Of a DNA stretch of 64,000 nucleotides, positions 18,556-27,376 are shown piece after piece (position 1 is the stretch's first letter; every line of letters begins with the position of its first letter). The stretch comes from Paracidovorax wautersii (GTDB taxonomy: Bacteria; Pseudomonadota; Gammaproteobacteria; Burkholderiales; Burkholderiaceae_C): NCBI RefSeq assembly GCF_900113035.1, contig NZ_FONX01000016.1:1-64000 (forward strand), given 5' to 3'. The position numbers and the translations under genes were made by a program. Under the pieces are notes generated by a model that ran no database searches, had not been told where the DNA came from, and saw only the letters and a program-made list of their open reading frames with translations.

Positions 18556-20325
18556 TCAGAAGCTCTCCCACTCATCTTCATTGCCTTTGGCCACAGGGGC
18601 CGGGGCCTTGGCCGGCGCGGCGGCCGGGGCGCCGGCCGTCAGCCTGGCCGATGGCGCGCCCTTGGGCCGGCCTGCCACGGCCGTCCTGACCGCCGCCACG
18701 GCTGGGGTGGGCGCCGGGGCCAGGCGCGCTGCAGGGGCCGCGGCACGGGGGGTGGGGGCTGGCGCGGCGCTGCGCGCGCTGGCGCCCACGTTGAACACAG
18801 CCACCACTTCGGCCAGGCGCAGCGCCTGATCGCGCATGGACGCTGCCGCGGCGGTGGACTCTTCCACCAACGCGGCGTTTTGCTGGGTCATCTGGTCCAG
18901 GTTGGCCACGGCCTGGTTGACCTGGGCGATGCCATCGCGCTGCTCGCCAGACGAGGCCGTGATCTCTCCAATGAGGTCGCTCACGCGGCGCACGCTAGAG
19001 ACGATTTCATCCATGGTCTTGCCGGCCTGGACAACCTGCTCGGAGCCGCTCTCGACGTTTTCGACCGATTGGCCGATGAGGGTCTTGATTTCCTTGGCGG
19101 CTTCGGCGCTGCGCCCTGCCAGGATGCGCACTTCGCTGGCCACCACGGCAAAGCCACGGCCTTGCTCGCCAGCGCGGGCCGCTTCCACGGCCGCGTTCAG
19201 GGCCAGGATGTTGGTCTGGAAGGCGATGCCGTCGATCACACCGATGATGTCACTGATCTTGCGGCTGCTTTCGGTGATCTGCTGCATGCTGGACACCACC
19301 TGGGCGACGACTTCTCCGCCACGGGCTGCGGCCTGCGCGGCGGTGCCTGCAAGTTGGTTGGCCTGGCGGGCGGTGTCTGCCGCTTGGGTGACGGTGGCGG
19401 TGAGCTCCTCCATGCTGGAAGCCGTTTCTTCCAGGTTGGCCGCGGTTTGCTCGGTGCGGGCTGAAAGGTCGTGGTTGCCGTTGGCGATTTCGATGGAGGC
19501 GCTGGAGACGGAGTCCACGCCCTGGCGCACTTCGCTGACGACGCTGCGCAGGCGGGCAGACATGCCCGACAGGGCGCGCAGCATCTGGCCGAGTTCGTCT
19601 TTGCGGCTGGATTGCAGTTCACGTGTCAGGTCGCCTTCGGCGATGGCATTGGTGGTTTCGACGGCCAGCCACAGTGGCCTGGTGATGGAGCGCACCAGCC
19701 ACCACGCCGTCAACGTGCCCAGGGCGAACAGCAGCAAGGCCGTGATGCCGCCGATCACCCCGGAACGGATGCGCCGGGCCGTGGCCTCCTCGCGCACGGC
19801 GCCGCGGCGGCGCTCCAGCACGGAGATGAAGTCGTCCTGCGCCTTGAGATAGCGCTCCACCACGGGCGTCAACTGCTCATCGGCGTAGCGCTGGGTCTCC
19901 ACGCCGTCGCCCGCACCTTTGAGTTCCCACGTCTTGGCCGTGGCGGCCAGTACCTTTTCACGCGCGGCCAGCACCTTGTCGAGCGCGGCCTTTTCGTCCG
20001 GTTCGACAGCACTGGCAACAATGCTTTCCTGGATCTTGTTGATGCCGCCGACGATCTCCTTCACGCGCGCGTCGTACTGCTGGGCCAGCACGGCGTCGGT
20101 GGTCACCGCGCCGCCGACCACCATATTGACCATCGTTTCCGTCGCACCGCGCCAGCGCACGGCAGCCACCACACGCCCATCAATCTCCAGCACCGCATCC
20201 ATGGCGCGGGCCATCGCCGCGTTGCCGCGATTTTGCGCCGTGGCAGACACCACGGCCATGGCGATCATCAGGCCCAGGAAAGCAAACCAGAGCTTGCGTG
20301 AAACAGAAATATCGTCGAGTTGCAT
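18556..20325 (-). CDS. methyl-accepting chemotaxis protein
   Basis: This transmembrane chemoreceptor signals to CheA and CheW. It has an N-terminal membrane helix (residues about 12-30), a four-helix-type periplasmic sensor, a second membrane helix near residue 195 and a HAMP domain. A long cytoplasmic coiled coil with the conserved hairpin tip (GIAFQTNILALNAAVEAARA) follows. An Ala/Pro-rich linker ends in DEWESF, which resembles the NWETF tether for CheR and CheB. The ligand is unknown. Third-position base use looks less GC-biased than in the neighbours, and diverged copies of one gene junction flank it, which suggests acquisition or recombination. Confidence 0.95.
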   Translation of the reverse strand: MQLDDISVSRKLWFAFLGLMIAMAVVSATAQNRGNAAMARAMDAVLEIDGRVVAAVRWRGATETMVNMVVGGAVTTDAVLAQQYDARVKEIVGGINKIQESIVASAVEPDEKAALDKVLAAREKVLAATAKTWELKGAGDGVETQRYADEQLTPVVERYLKAQDDFISVLERRRGAVREEATARRIRSGVIGGITALLLFALGTLTAWWLVRSITRPLWLAVETTNAIAEGDLTRELQSSRKDELGQMLRALSGMSARLRSVVSEVRQGVDSVSSASIEIANGNHDLSARTEQTAANLEETASSMEELTATVTQAADTARQANQLAGTAAQAAARGGEVVAQVVSSMQQITESSRKISDIIGVIDGIAFQTNILALNAAVEAARAGEQGRGFAVVASEVRILAGRSAEAAKEIKTLIGQSVENVESGSEQVVQAGKTMDEIVSSVRRVSDLIGEITASSGEQRDGIAQVNQAVANLDQMTQQNAALVEESTAAAASMRDQALRLAEVVAVFNVGASARSAAPAPTPRAAAPAARLAPAPTPAVAAVRTAVAGRPKGAPSARLTAGAPAAAPAKAPAPVAKGNEDEWESF

Positions 20326-20737
20326 CGTATTTCCCGCATTCAGATAGGCACTCGGACCAGGGATCGGTCAAGACGCCAGGCAATCCGAAACATTCAATTA
20401 CAAAACTGCAAGAGTAAGCGAATCGGCTCTCGTGATGCATCCGCCTGGTACGGGGGAAAACCCTTGCGATGGACTGCGCACAGAACTTCAGCACCAGTGG
20501 CACCGCGCATGCTGCTCGCCGTCCGTCTGCGGCCCGATGTCCGTGCCGGGGCCGTGTCTGAGCCTCAGCCGGGTGTCGAGCGCGAGCTCCGGCGGCAGCC
20601 TGCCGCCGTCGAAGCCGCCGAGTTTGCCCAGGTGCTGCGCGGGCACGCACCGGTGTGCAGCGCGCCCCGCGAAGCCGACGTGTTGGGCTCGGTGGGCTTT
20701 GCCCTGCAGGGCTTCCCCTTCCTGCGGCCGCTGCACA

Positions 20738-20806
20738 GGCAGCCTGTGGTGCGACTCCAACCCGCTCTGCGTGCCGGAGCGCCGAGGACCGTTGAGGTGG
20801 ATGCAA
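20738..20806 (+). pseudogene. remnant of the PHP lipoprotein gene 3' end
   Basis: The first 45 bp match 37 of 45 positions at the end of the intact PHP gene (18361-18405). The translation GSLWCDSNPLCVPER corresponds to GNLWFYSNPIFVSVR. The TGA stop has become CGA. Similarity continues through the GTTGAGGTGGATGC spacer into the shared terminator hairpin. No clear similarity to the gene could be traced further upstream by eye. Confidence 0.75.
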
Positions 20807-20830
20807 AAAGGGGCGCTGCTGCGCCCCTTT
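20807..20830 (-). terminator. intrinsic terminator after holA
   Basis: Arms GGGGCGC (20810-20816) and GCGCCCC (20821-20827) are flanked by AAAAA and TTT, so on the minus strand the hairpin is followed by TTTTT. It lies 22 bp past the holA stop codon. It is homologous to the terminator at 18431-18454. Confidence 0.8.
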
Positions 20831-20851
20831 CTCGTTGCCTGCCTGCCCGGC

Positions 20852-21904
20852 CTAGCGCGCCGCGCAGGCCTTGCACAGCTGCAGCGCCAGCCGCTGCAGG
20901 GCCTGCCAGCCGTCGGCGGGCCAGTCGGGCACCTTCAGGCCCTTGACGATGCCGTCCACCGTGTGGGCGGACTGCAGGAGGCGCGCGGCGGCGGCGTCGG
21001 AAAAGCGCGGCACGATGCGCTCGAAGAGCCGTTCCTTGGGGCCCCAGACGCGGTTCTCGCGCAGCGCCATGGGCAGCGGCTTGCCGGCGTTGACGGCGTC
21101 CTTCACGCGCTTGAGGGCCCTAATATCTTCGGCCAGCGCCCAGTGCACCAGCACCTCGGCCTCGCCCTCGGCCTGCAGGCCGTCGAGCATGCGCTGCACG
21201 CGCAGCACCTGGCCGGAGAGCACGGCCTCGGAAAGCTTGAACACGTCGTAGCGCGCCACGTTGAGCACGGCGGATTCGACCTGGCTCCATGAAAGCTCGC
21301 CCGCCGGGTGCAGCAGGGCGAGCTTCTGGATCTCCTGGTGGGCGGCGAGCAGGTTGCCCTCCACCCGGTCGGCGAAGAACTGCAGCGTGCGCTGGCCCTC
21401 TTCGCCCGGCGCCACGCGCTGGCCCTGCGCGGCCAGGCGCTGGGCGATCCACTGCGGCAGCGCCGCGCGATCCACCGGGTCGATCTGCACCGAGGCGCCG
21501 TGCGATTCGAGCGCGGCGAACCAGGCGCCGGTCTTGGTGGCCTTGTCCAGGCGCGGCAGCAGTACCAGGGTGAGGGTGCTGTCGTTGCCGTCGGCCGAGG
21601 CGGCGATCTGCTGCAGCGCGACGCTGCCGTCCTTGCCGGGCTTGCCCGAGGGGATGCGGATCTCCACGATCTGCTTGTCGGCGAAGAGCGAGAGCGAGCC
21701 GCCCGCGGCCAGCACGGCGCTCCAGTCGAAGTGCGCGCCCGCAACGGTGTAGCTGCTGCGCTCGGTGTAGCCCTGGGCGCGCGCGGCGGCGCGGATGGCG
21801 TCGGCCGCCTCCTGCTGCAGCAGCGGCTCGTCGCCGTGCAGGGTGTAGAGCGGGCGCAAGCCCTTTTGCAGCTGCGCAGCCAGCTGGTTCAGCGCGATCT
21901 GCAT
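20852..21904 (-). CDS. holA: DNA polymerase III subunit delta
   Basis: The delta subunit opens the beta sliding clamp within the clamp-loader complex during replication. The 350-residue product starts with MQIALNQLAAQLQKGLRPLY and contains the HGDEPLLQQEAADAIRAAA segment and a C-terminal helical domain, all typical of HolA. It follows lptE and leuS on the same strand, a common Burkholderiales order. About 80 bp upstream lies a full dispersed repeat (copy d). Its last ten codons also occur as a stub at 18463-18495. Confidence 0.95.
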   Translation of the reverse strand: MQIALNQLAAQLQKGLRPLYTLHGDEPLLQQEAADAIRAAARAQGYTERSSYTVAGAHFDWSAVLAAGGSLSLFADKQIVEIRIPSGKPGKDGSVALQQIAASADGNDSTLTLVLLPRLDKATKTGAWFAALESHGASVQIDPVDRAALPQWIAQRLAAQGQRVAPGEEGQRTLQFFADRVEGNLLAAHQEIQKLALLHPAGELSWSQVESAVLNVARYDVFKLSEAVLSGQVLRVQRMLDGLQAEGEAEVLVHWALAEDIRALKRVKDAVNAGKPLPMALRENRVWGPKERLFERIVPRFSDAAAARLLQSAHTVDGIVKGLKVPDWPADGWQALQRLALQLCKACAAR

Positions 21905-21920
21905 GCCAACCCCTTCTTAC

Positions 21921-21979
21921 CAGTCAAAAATGCCTGCAGCGCGCCATGGATGCGCGCTTCAAGCTATCAAAAAAGTAGC
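21921..21979 (-). repeat. dispersed palindromic repeat, copy d (upstream of holA)
   Basis: On the minus strand the core GCTACTTTTTTGATAGC is followed by arms AGCGCGC and GCGCGCT (21938-21944 and 21952-21958) around a 7-nt loop. It ends in the tail TTTTTGACTG, which it shares with copy c. It lies between the lptE stop and the holA start, in the same transcript. Confidence 0.75.
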
Positions 21980-22006
21980 AGCCCGGTACCGGGCCGCTGG
22001 CCGCGC

Positions 22007-22570
22007 TCACTCGATGGGCGCGGAGGCCGGCGGCGTGGTGGCGCCGGCCGGTGCGTCGTCGGTGGCGGCGGCGCCGGCCTTGACGGCCGACAGGCGCCGC
22101 ATGAGCTGCTGCACCAGGTCGGTCTGCATGTTGCGGTAGAGCAGCGCCTCTTCGCCTTCCTTGGAGAGGGCGACCGATTCGTTGTAGCTCACGTCGCGCT
22201 GCTGCATGAGCGGCGTCTCGGGGATCAGCTCCGCGCCCTGGCGGTTGATGAGGCGAAAGCGCAGCCGCAGGCGCAGCTGCAGCTCGCGCACCTGGCCGGA
22301 GGAGTTCACGCCGACGATGACGCGGTCGCGCTGCTCGGAGAGGATCTCCAGCACCGCATCGGCCTGCGGCTTCTGCGCGGCGTCGAGCAGCAGCTGCAGC
22401 TTGCCGCCCGAGGCCAGCAGCGTGCGCTGCAGCTCGCGGGTCACGCCCAGGCCGGGCGGCGACTGCACGTAGAGCGAGCGGAAGCTGAACTCCGGCGCGC
22501 CCCGCAGGTGAAAGCCGCAGGCGGCCAGCGGCGCGGCCGCCAGCAGGGTGAGGAGGGTACGTTTCTGCAT
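22007..22570 (-). CDS. lptE: LPS assembly lipoprotein LptE
   Basis: LptE is the lipoprotein plug of the LptD/LptE outer-membrane translocon that inserts lipopolysaccharide. The 187-residue product has a signal peptide with lipobox LAAC followed by GFHLRGAPEFSFRSLYV, the family's opening motif. An Ala/Pro/Thr-rich tail ends it. It lies between leuS (47 bp upstream) and holA, as in many betaproteobacteria. Older annotation may call it RlpB. Confidence 0.94.
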   Translation of the reverse strand: MQKRTLLTLLAAAPLAACGFHLRGAPEFSFRSLYVQSPPGLGVTRELQRTLLASGGKLQLLLDAAQKPQADAVLEILSEQRDRVIVGVNSSGQVRELQLRLRLRFRLINRQGAELIPETPLMQQRDVSYNESVALSKEGEEALLYRNMQTDLVQQLMRRLSAVKAGAAATDDAPAGATTPPASAPIE

Positions 22571-22617
22571 GGGCTTGCCTGTCTTGCTGCGGGGTGGCGG
22601 TCGCGGGGCTCGCCGGC

Positions 22618-25299
22618 TCAGATCACGATGTTGACCAGGCGGCCAGGCACCACGATGACCTTCTTGGGCGTGGCGCCGGCGGCGAACTTCTGGAAGTCCT
22701 CGCTCGCGACGGCCACACGCTCGATCTCGGCCTTGTCGGCGGCGGCGGCCACGCGGATGGAGCCGCGCAGCTTGCCGCCCACCTGCAGCATGAGCTCGAT
22801 CTCGTCCTGCACCAGCGCGCTTTCGTCCACCTGCGGCCAGGCGGCGTCGAGCAGGTCGCCCAGCACGCCGGCGTAGCCCAGGCGGCTCCAGAGCGCATGG
22901 GTGATGTGCGGCGTGGCGGGGTAGAGCACGCGCAGCAGGATGCCGAAGCCTTCGATCAGCGCGATCGGGGCGCCGGCGCTGTCCATGGCCTTGAAGCTCT
23001 CCAGCGCGTTGATCATCTTCATCGCGCCCGAGACCACGGTGTTGTACTGCATGCGCTGGTAGTCGTAGTCCACCTGCTTGAGCACCGTGTGGATCTCCAG
23101 GCGCAGGGCCTTGGCTTCCTTGCCGAAGGGCACGTCCTGCAGGCGGCTGGCGCCGGCCACGCTGGCCAGGGCGACGGAATGGTCGGCCACGGAGAGCTTG
23201 TAGCCGAAGTTCCAGACGCGGCGCAGGAAGCGGTAGCTGCCTTCGACGGCGGCGTCGTTCCACTCCAGCGTGGCCTCGGGCGGGGCCGTGAACATGGTGT
23301 AGAGGCGTGCCGTGTCGGCGCCGTACTTCTCGATCAGGTCCTGCGGGTCGATGCCGTTGTTCTTGGACTTGGACATGGTGCCCACGCCCTCGTAGTCGAT
23401 CGGCGTGCCCACGGGCAGGTCGCCCACCGCGTTCTTGAGCTTGGCGCCCACGATCTTGCCGCCCTCATCCAGCACATGCTCCACGTCGTGCGGCCAGAAG
23501 TATTCCTTGGCGCCCTTGTCGGTGCGGCGCGAATAGATGTGGTTGAGCACCATGCCCTGCGTGAGCAGGCGGGTGAAGGGCTCATCGACCGTGACCAGGC
23601 CCAGGTCGCGCATGACCTTGGTCCAGAAGCGCGCGTACAGCAGGTGCAGGATGGCGTGCTCGATGCCGCCGATGTACTGGTCCATGGGCATCCAGTACTT
23701 CGCGCCCTCGGCCACCATGGCCTCGCTGTTCTTCGGGTCGCAATAGCGCATGAAGTACCAGGACGAGTCCACGAAGGTGTCCATGGTGTCGGTCTCGCGT
23801 CGCGCGGGCTTGCCGCACACCGGGCAGGTCACGCCGGCGTGGAAGCCTTCGTGCTTGTGCAGCGGGTTGCCCGAGCCGTCCGGGATGCAGTCCTGCGGCA
23901 GCACCACGGGCAGATCCTTCTCGGGCACGGGCACGGCGCCGTGCTCGTCGCAGTGGATGATGGGGATGGGCGTGCCCCAGTAGCGCTGGCGGCTCACGCC
24001 CCAGTCGCGCAGGCGCCAGGTGGTCTTGAGGTCGCCCAGGCCCTTTTCGTTCAGCGCGTGGGCCACGGCGGCCACGGCTTCCTTGTGGGAGAGGCCGCTG
24101 AAGCTGTCGGAATTGACGGTGACGCCGCGCTGCTTGTCGCCGTACCAGTCCTGCCAGCGGTGGTAGTCGTAGGTCTCGCCATCGACCAGCACGACCTGCT
24201 TGATCTCGATGCCGTACTTCAGCGCGAAGGCGAAGTCGCGCTCGTCGTGCGCGGGCACGCCCATCACGGCGCCGTCGCCGTAGCTCATCAGCACGTAGTT
24301 GCCGACCCAGACCTCCACCGGCTCGCCGGTCAGCGGGTGGGTGACGGTGAGGCCCGTGCGCACGCCCTTCTTCTCCTGCGTGGCGAGCTCGGCCTCGGTC
24401 GTGCCGCCGCTCTTGCACTCTTCGATGAAGGCGGCGATCTCGGCGTTGCCGCGCGCGGCGTGCGCGGCCAGCGGGTGCTCCGGCGCCACGGCGCAGAAGG
24501 TGACGCCCATGATGGTGTCGGCCCGCGTGGTGAAGACGTACATGCGGCCGTCGCCGATCAGCGCGCCGTCATCGCCGCGGATGTCGTGCGTGAAGGCGAA
24601 GCGCACGCCCTCGCTCTTGCCGATCCAGTTCTCCTGCATCAGCTTCACGCGCTCGGGCCAGCCGGGCAGCTGGTCGCCGGTGACGGAGCCCAGCAGCTCT
24701 TCGGCGTAGTCGGTGATCTTCAGGTAGTAGCCCGGGATCTCGCGCTTTTCCACCAGCGCGCCGGTGCGCCAGCCGCGGCCGTCGATCACCTGCTCGTTGG
24801 CCAGCACGGTCTGGTCCACCGGGTCCCAGTTCACGACCTGGGTCTTGCGGTAGGCGATGCCCTTTTCCAGCATCTTGAGGAACAGCCACTGGTTCCAGCG
24901 GTAGTAGTCCGGGTCGCAGGTGGCGATCTCGCGCGACCAGTCGATGGCCAGGCCCATCGACTGCATCTGCTTCTTCATGTACGCGATGTTCTCGTAGGTC
25001 CACTTGGCCGGCGGCACGCCGTTCTTCAGCGCCGCGTTCTCGGCCGGCAGGCCGAAGGCGTCCCAGCCCATGGGCATCAGCACGTTCATGCCCTTCATGC
25101 GCAGCTGGCGCGTGAGCATGTCGTTGATCGTGTAGTTGCGCACGTGGCCCATGTGCAGCTTGCCGCTGGGGTAGGGCAGCATGGAACAGGCGTAGAACTT
25201 GGGCTTGCTCTCGTCCTCCGTCACGCGGTAGGCATCGGAAGCCGCCCAGTGGCTGTGCGCGTCGCGCTCGACATCGGTGTGTTGGTACTTGTCTTGCAT
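22618..25299 (-). CDS. leuS: leucyl-tRNA synthetase
   Basis: LeuRS charges tRNA-Leu with leucine and edits mischarged products. The 893-residue length is normal. The class I signatures are present: the HIGH-type motif ([13 protein letters not shown], residues about 42-54) and the KMSKS-type motif (TMSKSKNNG). The CP1 editing domain lies between them. It is the first gene of leuS-lptE-holA. Nothing appears truncated. Confidence 0.98.
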   Translation of the reverse strand: MQDKYQHTDVERDAHSHWAASDAYRVTEDESKPKFYACSMLPYPSGKLHMGHVRNYTINDMLTRQLRMKGMNVLMPMGWDAFGLPAENAALKNGVPPAKWTYENIAYMKKQMQSMGLAIDWSREIATCDPDYYRWNQWLFLKMLEKGIAYRKTQVVNWDPVDQTVLANEQVIDGRGWRTGALVEKREIPGYYLKITDYAEELLGSVTGDQLPGWPERVKLMQENWIGKSEGVRFAFTHDIRGDDGALIGDGRMYVFTTRADTIMGVTFCAVAPEHPLAAHAARGNAEIAAFIEECKSGGTTEAELATQEKKGVRTGLTVTHPLTGEPVEVWVGNYVLMSYGDGAVMGVPAHDERDFAFALKYGIEIKQVVLVDGETYDYHRWQDWYGDKQRGVTVNSDSFSGLSHKEAVAAVAHALNEKGLGDLKTTWRLRDWGVSRQRYWGTPIPIIHCDEHGAVPVPEKDLPVVLPQDCIPDGSGNPLHKHEGFHAGVTCPVCGKPARRETDTMDTFVDSSWYFMRYCDPKNSEAMVAEGAKYWMPMDQYIGGIEHAILHLLYARFWTKVMRDLGLVTVDEPFTRLLTQGMVLNHIYSRRTDKGAKEYFWPHDVEHVLDEGGKIVGAKLKNAVGDLPVGTPIDYEGVGTMSKSKNNGIDPQDLIEKYGADTARLYTMFTAPPEATLEWNDAAVEGSYRFLRRVWNFGYKLSVADHSVALASVAGASRLQDVPFGKEAKALRLEIHTVLKQVDYDYQRMQYNTVVSGAMKMINALESFKAMDSAGAPIALIEGFGILLRVLYPATPHITHALWSRLGYAGVLGDLLDAAWPQVDESALVQDEIELMLQVGGKLRGSIRVAAAADKAEIERVAVASEDFQKFAAGATPKKVIVVPGRLVNIVI

Positions 25300-25410
25300 G
25301 GATAGGCGGGGCCGGTGGGGGCACGGCCGCTGAAGAAGAAGGGAGGGGAAAGCGGAAATCAGCCGGCGATTTTAGGCGCGATGGCAGCGCCGCCCCGCCC
25401 GCCCCTGCCC

Positions 25411-25468
25411 CCGGCCCGCCCATGCCGGCATGCGACACGGGCGGGCCGGCACATCGGCGCTGCGATCA
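25411..25468 (-). repeat. 3'-end palindromic element after the PCu(A)C gene (copy 1)
   Basis: Perfect 11-bp arms CCGGCCCGCCC (25411-25421) and GGGCGGGCCGG (25439-25449) form a hairpin just past the stop codon. On the minus strand the element starts with TGATCGC, in which TGA is the stop codon of the gene. A related element with the same TGATCGC start and the shared words GCATGCCGGC and GGGCGGGCCGG follows bamE (33165-33215). It probably acts as the transcript end. Confidence 0.6.
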
Positions 25469-26020
25469 GTGCTGATGCATGTGCTCGTGGCCGCCTTCGC
25501 CGCCGCTGGCGCCGGCGGCCTTGGGCGGCTGCACATAGACCTTCACGGTGGTCTCGCCGGCCTTCTCGAACTTCAGCGTCAGGTCGAACCGGTCGCCTGC
25601 CTTGAGCGGCTGGCGCAGGCCCAGCAGCATCAGGTGGTAGCGCTGGCCCTGGCGCAGCTGCACTTCCTGGCCGGCGGGCAGGTCGATGCCGGCGACGGCG
25701 CGCATGCGCATGATGTCGCCCTCATGGGTCATCTCGTGCAGCTCCACCCGTTCGGCCACGGGCGTGCTGGCGGACACCAGCCGGTCGGGCGCATCGCCCT
25801 GGTTGCGGATGCCCTTGAGATAGGCCGCGCCGTTGGTCGTGCCGGCGAGCGAAGGCGGCGCATAGGGGTGGTCGATGATGAGCTGGCCCAGGCGGAAGTC
25901 GTGGGCCTGGGCGGCGCCGGCCGCGCCCAGAGCGAGGGCGGTGGCGGCGACGGCGTTCAGCACGGCGCGGCGCGAGAGGCCCCGGGCGATGGCGCTGCGC
26001 AAGGATGGGATGGTGGTCAT
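25466..26020 (-). CDS. periplasmic copper chaperone PCu(A)C
   Basis: PCu(A)C proteins bind Cu(I) in the periplasm and hand it on, classically to the CuA centre of cytochrome oxidase. The 184-residue protein has a twin-Arg-like signal (RGLSRRAVLNAVAATALAL) ending in AQAHD. Copper-ligand spacing of the family is visible: HEM, then MRM, then HLM. A His/Met-rich tail (GGHEHMHQH) could also bind metal. I chose 26020 because AGGAG precedes it. It is the last gene of a copper cassette with MbnH- and MbnP-like genes. Confidence 0.9.
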   Translation of the reverse strand: MTTIPSLRSAIARGLSRRAVLNAVAATALALGAAGAAQAHDFRLGQLIIDHPYAPPSLAGTTNGAAYLKGIRNQGDAPDRLVSASTPVAERVELHEMTHEGDIMRMRAVAGIDLPAGQEVQLRQGQRYHLMLLGLRQPLKAGDRFDLTLKFEKAGETTVKVYVQPPKAAGASGGEGGHEHMHQH

Positions 26021-26049
26021 GGTCTGGATCTCCTGTTGGGAACGTTGAA

Positions 26050-26073
26050 GGGAAAGGGAAAGGGAAAGGGAAA
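26050..26073. repeat. tandem GGGAAA x4
   Basis: Four exact GGGAAA hexamers lie in the 87-bp gap between the outer-membrane protein gene and the PCu(A)C gene, 30-53 bp upstream of the latter's start. Copy-number change by slippage could alter the spacing of the leader. No function is known. Confidence 0.85.
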
Positions 26074-26107
26074 AACGGAAACGCAAGAGCGGTGCGGCGG
26101 CCATGGA

Positions 26108-27376
26108 CTACCGCGGCAGGGTGAGCAGCGGGCCTGGAACATAGAGCACGCGCAGCGCCACAAGGTTCTGCCCCTGGCCGGCGATGCGCTCGCGGCCGGC
26201 CTCCAGCGCCAGCAGCCAGCCGGGGCGCGGACGCCAGCCCAGCATGGCCGTGAAGCGGCGGGAGGGGTCGTTGGGCAGCAGGTTGGCGTCGGCCGCCACC
26301 AGCGCGGCGCCCGGGCCCGCCACGCTGTTGGAGCTGCGCAGCCATTCCTGCCGCACGCCGGCCTCCCACTGCGCGGCGGGCTGCCAGAGCGCCTCCAGCC
26401 AGCCGCCGCGGGTGCGGCCGCTGTAGCGGGTGTCGCCGTTCTGCGAATAGAGGCTGCCGCGCTCGCGGCGCAGCGCGCCGGCGGCCGTCAGGCTCAGGCC
26501 CCGCAGCGGCGTGGCCCAGCGGGCGCTGGCGCCCATCAGGTCCACCGTGCCGTCGAAGCAGCTGATGTCGCGCAGGCTGGCGCTGCACTGCGGCGCGGTG
26601 TGGATGTGGCCGCTGTTGGCGCGCTGCACGTAGGCGCCGCGCCCTCGGGGCTTGAGGCGGCTGTAGAAGGCGTCTGCCTCCCAGTCGCCCCAGGCCTGCC
26701 AGCCGGCGCGGGCATGCACGGTGGGCGCCCAGGCGGCGTCTTCGCTGCCGGGAAAGCGGCGCGCGCGCCAGAGGCCCGCATCCACCGCCTGCAGCCAGGC
26801 GAAGGCGCCTTCGGCATGCGGGCGCCAGGCCCAGTTGACGCCGTCCTCGATCCAGTCGCCGTTGAAGGCGGCACGCTTGACGAGGGGCATCTGGCCGTAA
26901 CGGTCCAGGTGCCCCGCCGGGTCGATGACCGGGCCCAGCGGCATGCGGTTGCGGCCCGCGCCCAGCGCGTAGGTGGAATCGGCCGCCGGGCGCGCCTCCA
27001 CCCAGGCGGCCTCGACGTGGGCGCGCTCGCCGCCGTGCTTGCCCAGGGCCAGAGCCGCGCCCAGCTGGGGCGCGAGCCGCCAGCCCGCGCCCAGCGTGGC
27101 GTGCTCCAGCGCCCAGCCGCGCTGGTCGGCGGGCGTGTCGCCCAGGCCCAGCACGCCCGTCAGGCGCGGGGCGGGCACGGGCCGGGTTGCATGCAGGTAG
27201 CCCACGGCCGCGGCGGCATCGACCTGCAGGCCGGGCTCGGCGGGGATGGCGGCATCGCCGGCCTCGTGCGCCCGCGCGGGCGAAGACGCGGACGCTGCCA
27301 GGCAGAGCAGCGCCGCGGCCGCCAGGGGGGTGGTGCGGCAGTGACGACGAGAAGGGGGTGACAACGGATGGGCCAT
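26108..27376 (-). CDS. putative outer-membrane protein of the copper cassette
   Basis: I do not recognise a named family. The 422-residue protein has a cleavable signal peptide ending near ARAHEAG. The mature part is built of alternating short strands rich in Trp, Tyr and Arg with an aromatic-containing end, as expected of a porin-like beta-barrel. Its start codon abuts the stop codon of the MbnH-like gene with no spacer, which suggests translational coupling. Context points to a role in copper passage or sensing at the outer membrane, but this is inference only. Confidence 0.7.
   Translation of the reverse strand: MAHPLSPPSRRHCRTTPLAAAALLCLAASASSPARAHEAGDAAIPAEPGLQVDAAAAVGYLHATRPVPAPRLTGVLGLGDTPADQRGWALEHATLGAGWRLAPQLGAALALGKHGGERAHVEAAWVEARPAADSTYALGAGRNRMPLGPVIDPAGHLDRYGQMPLVKRAAFNGDWIEDGVNWAWRPHAEGAFAWLQAVDAGLWRARRFPGSEDAAWAPTVHARAGWQAWGDWEADAFYSRLKPRGRGAYVQRANSGHIHTAPQCSASLRDISCFDGTVDLMGASARWATPLRGLSLTAAGALRRERGSLYSQNGDTRYSGRTRGGWLEALWQPAAQWEAGVRQEWLRSSNSVAGPGAALVAADANLLPNDPSRRFTAMLGWRPRPGWLLALEAGRERIAGQGQNLVALRVLYVPGPLLTLPR

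Larger units (their letters stand above)
20326..20851. other. 526-bp region with the chemoreceptor promoter and a decayed gene junction
   Basis: The first 120 bp should hold the chemoreceptor promoter on the minus strand; a TTGACC is visible, but no good -10 lies at the right spacing. A GGGAAA lies before the start codon. The middle part (about 20,460-20,737) is open in several frames but matches nothing I recognise. The end holds a remnant of the PHP lipoprotein gene and a terminator, each listed separately. Confidence 0.5.

Noticed and set aside
20432-21292. Plus-strand frame of 286 codons across the holA 3' region
   Set aside because: It crosses a terminator hairpin and is antisense to holA. 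The only meaningful part is the decayed PHP tail.
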